Positions 57,970 to 64,000 of a stretch of DNA of 64,000 bases are shown here, one piece after another. Source of the stretch: Demequina sediminis (GTDB lineage: Bacteria > Actinomycetota > Actinomycetes > Actinomycetales > Demequinaceae). How positions within the stretch are numbered: position 1 is the stretch's first letter; every line of letters starts with the position of its first letter. The translations under genes and the position numbers were made by a program. The DNA lies in assembly GCF_030296675.1 (NCBI RefSeq), contig NZ_AP027736.1, forward strand, positions 1-64,000, read 5' to 3'. Below the pieces are notes generated by a model. That model saw only the letters and a list, made by a program, of their open reading frames with translations, was not told the origin of the DNA and made no database searches.

Positions 57970-59270
57970 CCGCCTGGGTCCTCCTCGGGCTTGGCGTCCT
58001 GCTGACGCTGGGCACCGCGATCTTTGTCGCCGCCGAGTTCTCGCTGGTCGCTCTCGACCCGGCCCACGTCGAGGACTCACTGCGCGGCAAGCGCGTGCGC
58101 CGTGCGCTGCGCCACCTGTCGACGCAACTGTCCGGCGCGCAGGTCGGCATCACGCTCACGACCATCCTGCTGGGCTACACGGCGCAGCCGGCGCTCGTGT
58201 CGCTCCTCGAGGTGCCGCTGTCCACGACGGTCGCGTCGCGTGCCGCGGTCGCGGCGCTCGCCGGAGCGCTCTCGCTCGTGATCGTCAACGCCTTCTCGAT
58301 GATCGTGGGCGAGCTGGTGCCCAAGAACATGGCCCTGGCCGAGCCCATGCGCACGGCAAAGATCGCCGCGCCACTCAACATGGCCTTCACGGCCGCATTG
58401 CGTCCCGTCATCGCCTCACTCAACGGCGCGGCGAACGCGATCCTGCGGCTGCTGGGCATCGAGCCCCGGGAGGAACTCGCGGGCGGGCGTTCGCGGCAGG
58501 AACTCGCCGCCTTGGTGCGTCGCAGTGCCGAGGCGGGCACGCTCGCGCCGTCGACCGCGCTGCTGCTCAAGAACTCGATCGAGCTCGACAACCTGGCCGC
58601 GATCGACGTCATGACGGACCGCACGCGCATGGCGACCCTCGGCAGGGACGCGACCGCGGCCGATGTCATCGCGGCGTCGCGCGCCAGCGGCCACTCGCGC
58701 TTCCCCGTGGTGGGTGACGGATCGGACGATGTCGTGGGGCTGGTCCACCTGCGTTCCGCGATCGCGGTGCCGGCCCATGAGCGTGCGCGGCGGTCGGTGA
58801 GGGCGTTCATGGTCGACGCCCCTCGCATCCCCGAGACCCTGCAGATGGGCCCGCTCCTGGTCGAACTGCGCGGCCTCGGGTACCAGTGCGCGATCGTGGT
58901 TGACGAGTACGGCGGTACCGCGGGATTCGTGACGCTTGAGGACGTGGTCGAGGAGCTCGTGGGGGAGGTCGCCGATGAGCACGACCGCAGGCGCGCCGCC
59001 GTCCACCGCGCTCCCGGCGGGGCGTGGATCGTGCCAGGCGAGCTGCGGCCGGACGAGGTGCACGAGCGCACGGGACTGGTGATCCCCGAGTCGCCAGCGT
59101 ACGAGACCGTCGGTGGCTATGTGATGGCCGCACTGGGGCGCGTCGCGGAGCCGGGCGACACGGTCGACGGCGCGGACGTGCGTCTGCGCGTCGAGCGCAT
59201 GGAGGGTCGCAGGATCGATCGCCTGCGCCTCGAGCCCGTGTCTCCCGAGCGAGACGAGGACGAGTCGTGA
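57966..59270 (+). CDS. DUF21/CBS/CorC membrane protein 1
   Basis: 434 residues. Hemolysin-C/HCC family: DUF21 (CNNM) domain with about four helices and the segment NAFSMIVGELVPKNMALAEP, then two CBS domains (VMTDRTRMATLGRD and YQCAIVVDEYGGTAGFVTLEDVVEELVGEV) and a CorC_HlyC domain. CNNM-type proteins are linked to magnesium and other divalent cation export. The start ATG overlaps the small leader frame. Its TGA overlaps the GTG of a second, shorter paralogue, so the pair may form a heterodimer. Confidence 0.88.
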   Translation: MTAWVLLGLGVLLTLGTAIFVAAEFSLVALDPAHVEDSLRGKRVRRALRHLSTQLSGAQVGITLTTILLGYTAQPALVSLLEVPLSTTVASRAAVAALAGALSLVIVNAFSMIVGELVPKNMALAEPMRTAKIAAPLNMAFTAALRPVIASLNGAANAILRLLGIEPREELAGGRSRQELAALVRRSAEAGTLAPSTALLLKNSIELDNLAAIDVMTDRTRMATLGRDATAADVIAASRASGHSRFPVVGDGSDDVVGLVHLRSAIAVPAHERARRSVRAFMVDAPRIPETLQMGPLLVELRGLGYQCAIVVDEYGGTAGFVTLEDVVEELVGEVADEHDRRRAAVHRAPGGAWIVPGELRPDEVHERTGLVIPESPAYETVGGYVMAALGRVAEPGDTVDGADVRLRVERMEGRRIDRLRLEPVSPERDEDES

Positions 59271-60307
59271 GCCCCGGGATGACGCTCGCGGTCGTGGGAC
59301 TGCTGCTCGCGAACGCCTTCTTTGTCGGCGCCGAGTTCGCGATCATCTCCGCGCGCCGCAGCTCGATCGAGCCGCGCGCCGCCGCCGGATCGCGCGCGGC
59401 ACGCACGGTGCTGTGGGCGATGGAGAACGTGTCGCTCATGCTCGCGACGGCCCAGCTGGGCATCACGGTGTGCTCGGTGACGCTGGGCGTGGTGGCCGAG
59501 CCCGCTCTCGCCCACGCGCTCGAGCCTGTCCTCGAGTCGCTGGGCGTGCCGCTCGCGGCGACGCACGGCATCGCCGTCGCGATCGCGCTGCTTGTGATCG
59601 TGGGCCTCCACGTGATCGTGGGCGAGATGGTGCCCAAGAACGCCGCGGTCTCCAGCCCCGACCGGGCCGCGCTGGTCTTCGGGCCGCCGCTCGTCGCGAT
59701 CGCGCGCGCCGCGCGGCCGATCATCGGGGCGCTGAACTGGGTGGCCAACGGGATCGTGAGGCTGCTGGGCTTCGAGCCCAAGGACGAGGTGACCTCGGCC
59801 TTCACGGCGGACGAGGTCCACAGCATCGTCGAACGGTCCTCCGCGGAGGGCACGATCTCGGACCCCACGGGGCTGCTGACGACCGCGATCGAGTTCTCGG
59901 AGAGGTCGGTCGAGGAGGTCATGGTGCCCGCGGACCAGGTGCATGCCGTGCCGCGCGGGGTGACGGTCGACGGACTCGAGGACGCGGCGACGCGCACCGG
60001 CTTCTCGCGTTTCCCGGTGAGCGAAGACGGCGCGCTCGTGGGCTACCTCCACATCAAGGACGCCCTCTACGCGCGGCCGGGAGAGCGCGAGGAACCCATC
60101 CAGGCGTGGCGCGTGCGCGATCTGCCGACGATCGCCCACGACGCGCAGGTAGAGAGCGCGCTCGCGCTCATGCGCCGCTCGGGCGCCCACGTGGCCGCCG
60201 TGACGCGGGATTCGACGACGCTCGGCATCGTCTTCCTCGAGGACATCATCGAGGAGCTCGTCGGAGAGGTGAGGGACTCCCTCGCTCGCCGCGAGAGCGG
60301 CGCCTGA
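59267..60307 (+). CDS. DUF21/CBS membrane protein 2
   Basis: 346 residues from GTG. Same family as the previous gene: DUF21 domain opening TLAVVGLLLANAFFVGAEFAIISARR, with VGEMVPKNAAVSSPDR, and two CBS domains (VMVPADQVHAVPRGV and TTLGIVFLEDIIEELVGEV), but no CorC_HlyC domain, so it is about 90 residues shorter. GTGA overlap with the upstream paralogue shows coupling. Paired genes of unequal length like this are common in actinobacteria and suggest a two-chain transporter. Confidence 0.88.
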   Translation: MSPGMTLAVVGLLLANAFFVGAEFAIISARRSSIEPRAAAGSRAARTVLWAMENVSLMLATAQLGITVCSVTLGVVAEPALAHALEPVLESLGVPLAATHGIAVAIALLVIVGLHVIVGEMVPKNAAVSSPDRAALVFGPPLVAIARAARPIIGALNWVANGIVRLLGFEPKDEVTSAFTADEVHSIVERSSAEGTISDPTGLLTTAIEFSERSVEEVMVPADQVHAVPRGVTVDGLEDAATRTGFSRFPVSEDGALVGYLHIKDALYARPGEREEPIQAWRVRDLPTIAHDAQVESALALMRRSGAHVAAVTRDSTTLGIVFLEDIIEELVGEVRDSLARRESGA

Positions 60308-60374
60308 CGGGCTCAGGTTCCCCCGGCATCGTGCCGATGTGACTGACGTGACACACAGGGGGTTGGCCTCATCG

Positions 60375-60388
60375 TTACCATTTGGTAA
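60375..60388. promoter_or_regulatory. Palindromic operator upstream of M15 peptidase
   Basis: TTACCA-TT-TGGTAA, a perfect 6-bp inverted repeat about 67 nt before the ATG at 60455, in an AT-rich patch (GTAATAATTGACC) within GC-rich DNA. Possibly bound by a cell-wall regulator such as MtrA; untested. Confidence 0.45.
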
Positions 60389-60454
60389 TAATTGACCCGG
60401 TCCCCGTTGCTTGGCGGGGCACGAATCTTCTGTTTCCGAGACGTCCGGGAGGAC

Positions 60455-61276
60455 ATGGTGAGCATGCGCGGCGCACTGCACACGCCGCGTTCCGCCCACC
60501 CCTCTCGCCACCCCGCGCGGCACCCGTCGCGCAAGGAGCGGCGCATCGAGCAGACGCAGGAAATCCAGATCCGGACCACCCACCTGCGACGCAAGATCGC
60601 GACGCGCACGGGCGTGCTTGTGGGCTTCGTGGCCGCGATGGTGGTCTACCCCGTGATGGGCACGATCGCCCCCTACGCGAACGCAGCCGAGCAGCTGCCC
60701 GGTGTGGTCGTGGGCGAGTCCCCCACCACCGCCACGGCGATCCTGGGTGCCGGCCCGCAGTTCGAGGCCTCCGACCTTCCGCTTCCCACGGTCGACGACC
60801 AGTCGGGTGCGGTCCTCACGTCGGCCGACGTCCCCGTCGCGTCGAACCTGCTTCCAGACTGCGACCCGGAGTTCTCCGGCCCGATGAGCAACGGCCAGCT
60901 CAGCAGCGACCAGCTGTGCAACCTGTGGGTCTCGGGAGAGCAGATGCGACCCGACGCCGCACTCGCGCTCGCGGCGCTTAACGAGCGCTTCAAGACCGAG
61001 TTCGGCACGGACATCTGCATCGCCGACACGTACCGCTCGATCTCGGACCAGTACTCGACCAAGGCGACGCGCGGCTACCTGGCCGCGACGCCGGGCACCT
61101 CGATGCATGGCTTGGGCCTCGCGGTCGACTTCTGCCGCTCTCACGCCTCGGGCGTGTACCTGTCGTGGTTCAAGCGCAACGCCGCGACCTACGGCTTCTG
61201 GAACCCGGACTGGGCGAAGACGTCGAAGTACGAGCCCTGGCACTGGGAGTACCAGACCTTCACCGCGTACGAGTAG
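60455..61276 (+). CDS. M15 (VanY-like) D-Ala-D-Ala carboxypeptidase
   Basis: 273 residues from an ATG with GGGAGGAC upstream. Basic N-terminus, one signal-anchor helix (about 52-74) with possible cleavage after NAAEQ, a linker, then an M15/VanY catalytic domain: ADTYRSISDQY, zinc ligands in SMHGLGLAVDF and EPWHWEY. It should trim peptidoglycan stem peptides outside the membrane. Sits next to the alanine dehydrogenase gene, linking D/L-alanine turnover. The preceding 147 nt carry the palindrome above and no clear riboswitch. Confidence 0.88.
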   Translation: MVSMRGALHTPRSAHPSRHPARHPSRKERRIEQTQEIQIRTTHLRRKIATRTGVLVGFVAAMVVYPVMGTIAPYANAAEQLPGVVVGESPTTATAILGAGPQFEASDLPLPTVDDQSGAVLTSADVPVASNLLPDCDPEFSGPMSNGQLSSDQLCNLWVSGEQMRPDAALALAALNERFKTEFGTDICIADTYRSISDQYSTKATRGYLAATPGTSMHGLGLAVDFCRSHASGVYLSWFKRNAATYGFWNPDWAKTSKYEPWHWEYQTFTAYE

Positions 61277-61485
61277 GGCGTTGCCGGGCAGGCTGCCTGG
61301 CTCCGAGCGGACTGTCGCGACGTGGGCGCACGCCGTGCGCGGTGTCCGAACCAGCGCGTGGCGCGTCTCCCCGAGGTGTAGGAAGGGAGACGAGGGCGGC
61401 CATCATCCCTGGTCGCCCGCCCCCGCGCGACGATGCGCCGGCCACGAGCCGCGCGCGGTGTCGCCCGAGCGCTGAGGAGGCCGCG
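61277..61485. other. Spacer between M15 peptidase and ald
   Basis: 209 nt. Directly after the M15 stop is a short stem GCCGGGCA with TGCCTGGC (61283-61290 and 61294-61301). Another hairpin, CGTCTCCC (61364-61371) with GGGAGACG (61385-61392), lies mid-spacer and could be a terminator or an ald leader element. A near copy of the dispersed word (CGACGATGC) is at 61430. Confidence 0.45.
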
Positions 61486-62559
61486 GTGCTGGTCGGAGTC
61501 CCCACGGAGACCAAGAACAGCGAGACCAGGGTCGCGCTGACCCCTGCGGGCGTGCGCGCGCTCGTCGAACGCGGGCATCGCGTGGTGATCGAGGAGGGGG
61601 CGGGTCGCGGCTCGGCGATCGCGGACGAGGACTACGCCGCGGCGGGAGCGACGCTCGCCGGCGCCGCGGAGGCGTGGGCGGCCGACGTGGTCCTCAAGGT
61701 CAAGGAGCCGCAGCCGCACGAGTACGCGCTGCTGCGTGACAACGTGCTCTTCACGTTCCTGCACCTCGCGGCCAACCCAGCGCTCGCCGACCTGCTGTGC
61801 GCGGCAGGCACGACCGCGCTGTCCTATGACACGGTGCAACTCGAGGACGGATCGCTGCCCCTGCTCACCCCGATGAGCGAGGTCGCTGGCCGCTTGTCGG
61901 TGCTCGCGGGCGCGCACCACCTGCTCAACCCGCAGGGCGGGCGCGGCGTGCTCCTGCCCGGTGTGCCCGGCGTGCCTGGCGCCCGCGTCACGGTGCTGGG
62001 GGCAGGCGTCGCCGGCTCGAATGCCGTGGCGCAGGCCGTCGCGATGGGCGCCGAGGTCACCGCCGTCGACCTCGCCGTGGGGCGGCTGAGGGCGCTCGAC
62101 GACAGGTACGCGGGTCGCGTCCGCACCGTGGTGTCGACGCCCCACGAGGTCGAGGAGGAGGTGCTCGGCTCGGACCTCGTGATCGGCGCGGTCCTCGTGC
62201 CCGGTCGCCCGGCCCCGAAGGTCGTGACTCACGCGATGGTGAGGGACATGCGGCGCGGCAGCGTGCTGGTCGACATCGCGATCGATCAGGGTGGGTGCTT
62301 CGAGGACTCGCGCCCCACCACGCACGACAACCCCGTCCTCGAGGTCGAGGGGTCGCTGCTCTACTGCGTCGCGAACATGCCCGCCGCGGTGGGGGCGACC
62401 GCGACGCGCGCGCTCACCAACGTCACGTTGCCCTACGTGGTGAGGCTCGCGGGCGGGGTGGACGATGCCGTCGCGTCGGATCCCGCCCTGGCGCGCGGGA
62501 TCAACGTGCGCGCCGGCAGTGTGGTGCATCCCGCGGTCGCCCAGGCGCTCGGCAGATAG
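61486..62559 (+). CDS. ald: Alanine dehydrogenase
   Basis: 357 residues from GTG with GAGGAG upstream. Oxidatively deaminates L-alanine to pyruvate with NAD. Conserved opening VGVPTETKNSETRVALTPAGVR, VVLKVKEPQPHEY with the catalytic Lys, LHLAANPAL, the Rossmann loop VLGAGVAGSNA, and DIAIDQGGCFEDSRPTTH. The LVGVPTET variant of the usual MRVGVPTE opening is a normal form. Frame intact. Convergent with the patatin-like gene 1 nt away. Confidence 0.93.
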   Translation: MLVGVPTETKNSETRVALTPAGVRALVERGHRVVIEEGAGRGSAIADEDYAAAGATLAGAAEAWAADVVLKVKEPQPHEYALLRDNVLFTFLHLAANPALADLLCAAGTTALSYDTVQLEDGSLPLLTPMSEVAGRLSVLAGAHHLLNPQGGRGVLLPGVPGVPGARVTVLGAGVAGSNAVAQAVAMGAEVTAVDLAVGRLRALDDRYAGRVRTVVSTPHEVEEEVLGSDLVIGAVLVPGRPAPKVVTHAMVRDMRRGSVLVDIAIDQGGCFEDSRPTTHDNPVLEVEGSLLYCVANMPAAVGATATRALTNVTLPYVVRLAGGVDDAVASDPALARGINVRAGSVVHPAVAQALGR

Positions 62560-62560
62560 G

Positions 62561-63398
62561 TCACTCCGAGCGCGGCTCGAGCAGGTCGCGCAGCGGCTCC
62601 GGGAGCCGCGCGGGCGTGGGCACCTCGACCTCGGGAAGCGTTTCGGGTCGCGGCGCCACGACCGGATACGCGTCGAGTGCCTGCTCCGCGGCCGCGCGCC
62701 CGAGCGCGATCAGGCCGGGCATGTCCTCGCGGACCCACTGCGAGCGGCCGCCCAGCTGGGGGAGATGAGGGTGACGTCCGCGCGGATCTCGAGGGCGTGG
62801 ACCTTGAGCGTGGTCTCGAAGCCCGGAGCCTCCCACTCGGGCGCGAGACGCACCCCGATGACGTGGCGTGCGCCCAGCTCGAACGTCGCCTCGAGCGGCA
62901 GGTTCTCGAGCAGGCCGCCGTCCGCGAGGAGGTGACCGTCGAGCCTCAGCGGCCGGAATAGCCCCGGCACCGAGATCGACGCCCTCATGGCATCCGCGAG
63001 GCTGCCGTGATCGAGCAGGACCACGCGGCGCGTGGTGAGGTCCGTGGCGACGGCCGCGTAGCGCACAGGCAGGTCCTCGATGCGCGGATCCCCGCCGGAG
63101 ATCGCCTCGATCGTGGCACGCAGCCCCGCCGTGTCGAGGATGCCCAGGCCCGGGCGGAACGTGAGCGATCCGAAGTGTCCCCACTCCGCGCGCAGCACCA
63201 TGGCCTCGATCGTGTACGGGTCCATGCCGGAGGCATACGCGCCTCCGATCAGCGATCCCGCCGACGTCCCCACGACGAGCGAGGGCGTGATCCCGCGCTC
63301 CGCGAGCACCTGGAGGACGCCCACGTGGGCCGCACCGAGCGCGCCGCCTCCCCCAGGGCCAGTCCCAGGTGAGGCTCGTACCGAAGGTCGGTGGTCAC
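62561..63398 (-). CDS. Patatin-like phospholipase/RssA-type protein (two frameshifts)
   Basis: 279 residues after correction. The corrected start region reads VTTDLRYEPHLGLALGGGGALGAAHVGVLQVLAERGI, with the oxyanion GGGGALG, nucleophile in VVGTSAGSL and Asp in LADGGLLENLPLEA, the patatin catalytic pair. Breaks lie at 63350-63354 (five C on the plus strand, six needed) and 62758-62762 (five G, six needed). The RssA-like branch of actinobacteria is cytoplasmic; substrate unknown. GTG at 63398 has a -10 box (TACTCT) ending 6 nt before it. Confidence 0.82.
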
Positions 63399-63404
63399 CC
63401 GTTC

Positions 63405-63410
63405 AGAGTA
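63405..63410 (-). promoter_or_regulatory. -10 box of leaderless patatin transcript
   Basis: TACTCT on the minus strand ends 6 nt before the GTG at 63398. Confidence 0.5.
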
Positions 63411-63426
63411 GGCGGGGCGGCGCGAA

Positions 63427-63432
63427 TAGGCT
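63427..63432 (+). promoter_or_regulatory. -10 box of the hypothetical gene at 63440
   Basis: TAGGCT ends 7 nt before the ATG at 63440; no ribosome binding site is seen. Confidence 0.45.
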
Positions 63433-63439
63433 GGATGTC

Positions 63440-63943
63440 ATGTCCGACACCCCTGCCGAACCGCGTCGCACCTGGTTTCCCCTTGCCGCGGCCGCCGCGG
63501 TCGCGGTCCTGGTGATCGTGGGGGCGGTGGTGGCGACGTGGCTGACGTCGCGCATGAGCCCGGCCCACGCCGATGCGGTGAGGGCATGTGAGGCCGCGTA
63601 CGCCGAGGCGGGCGACGGCGCCCCCGAAATCGTCGCGGGCGACGTCTACGGCAGCGCCGACTGGCGCGACCTGCGGTCGTTCCTCGAGGCGCAGGGCGTC
63701 CTCGACTCCGCCGGCACGGACGTCGCTGCTGCGATCGCGCCGTCCGTCGACGCCTCGGCTGCGGCGCTCGCGGAGGCGGGGCGCGACCGCGTCACGGTGG
63801 TGTGGTGGCTCGAGTCCGAGGAGCACCTGGCGTGCACGGTCGACGTCGAGGACGGGCGTGCGCTTGACTCCTCGGCGACGCTGGGAAGCCTCGGCGACTT
63901 CGCGACCGGTGCCGTGACCGGCGCCGTGCCCGTCGCGGACTGA
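63440..63943 (+). CDS. Hypothetical membrane-anchored protein
   Basis: 167 residues. A short cytoplasmic segment and one helix (about 13-36, PLAAAAAVAVLVIVGAVVATWL) anchor an extracytoplasmic domain of about 120 residues rich in Asp and Ala. A single Cys near residue 50 and another near 135 could pair. No known family recognised; a lipoprotein box is absent. Looks like a small actinobacterial exported protein of unknown role. Divergent from the patatin gene and convergent with the partial gene at the edge. Confidence 0.6.
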   Translation: MSDTPAEPRRTWFPLAAAAAVAVLVIVGAVVATWLTSRMSPAHADAVRACEAAYAEAGDGAPEIVAGDVYGSADWRDLRSFLEAQGVLDSAGTDVAAAIAPSVDASAAALAEAGRDRVTVVWWLESEEHLACTVDVEDGRALDSSATLGSLGDFATGAVTGAVPVAD

Positions 63944-63948
63944 CCGCC

Positions 63949-64000
63949 CTACTCCCGCCCCTCCTCGAGAGGGATGAGCATGGTCCGGAAGTCTCCGGGT
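63949..64000 (-). CDS. C-terminal end of an unidentified minus-strand gene
   Basis: An open minus-strand frame enters from the right edge and ends PGDFRTMLIPLEEGRE with a TAG at 63949-63951. Only 16 codons are visible, too few to identify. The amino-acid pattern and codon use look like real coding sequence. Confidence 0.4.
   Translation of the reverse strand, partial: PGDFRTMLIPLEEGRE

Noticed and set aside
60308..60454. c-di-AMP (ydaO-type) riboswitch before the M15 peptidase
   Set aside because: The leader is too short and lacks the conserved core; a palindromic protein site explains the region better.

Overview
This 64 kb window is chromosomal DNA from a high-GC actinobacterium. Features pointing there are two WhiB proteins, MtrA-MtrB-LpqB, SigR-RsrA, a fused 2-oxoglutarate decarboxylase (Kgd), DUF3499, DUF5719 and DUF6459 proteins, the 24-residue ribosomal protein bL37 and many leaderless-looking promoters. 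The gene order resembles Micrococcales such as Cellulomonas or Demequina relatives; that placement is inference. I see no rRNA, tRNA, CRISPR array, prophage or insertion sequence, and no gene-free stretch over 300 bases.

Layout. 1-6.3 kb: partial fluoride channel, DUF2505, PdtaS sensor kinase facing WhiB1, a small membrane protein, and an orphan FHA/double-FtsK ATPase. 6.3-11 kb: GT-C-like membrane protein, a two-component system, GtrA. 11-25.6 kb: purK-purE, two LCP ligases, WhiB2, a large GT2 membrane glycosyltransferase, DUF5719, DUF3499, phosphomannomutase, a CDF transporter, RDD and SpoIIM proteins. 25.8-31.2 kb: a minus-strand DUF58/MoxR/DUF4350/DUF4129/membrane-protein operon. 31.3-41.3 kb: mtrA-mtrB-lpqB-comF-hpf, an EamA transporter, secA and a DUF6459 protein. 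41.3-49 kb: LysM protein, a BldC-like regulator, SAF plus CpaE-like pair, hisN, rsgA, aroA, DoxX. 49-56 kb: sigR-rsrA, bL37, a PilT ATPase, an SGNH hydrolase, kgd. 56-64 kb: ABC transporter, two CBS/DUF21 proteins, M15 peptidase, alanine dehydrogenase, patatin-like protein.

Many of these genes work on envelope assembly and its control: MtrAB-LpqB, LCP ligases, the glycosyltransferases, phosphomannomutase, SecA, the M15 peptidase and the whiB regulators. Alongside sit purine, aromatic and histidine biosynthesis, redox stress control (SigR/RsrA) and the oxoglutarate node.

Three window-wide patterns stand out. (1) A 9-bp word, GGACGATGC or its complement, occurs at 23 places, in about nine intergenic spacers and in several low-complexity protein linkers, including three evenly spaced copies in the kgd linker and a hairpin pair after rsrA. 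(2) At least eleven genes have a TAnnnT-like box ending exactly 6 nt before the start codon, as expected for leaderless transcripts. (3) Sixteen apparent single-base deletions, nearly all in short G/C runs, break otherwise intact housekeeping genes; these look like sequencing undercalls rather than pseudogenes. I give each such gene its full span and mark the break.
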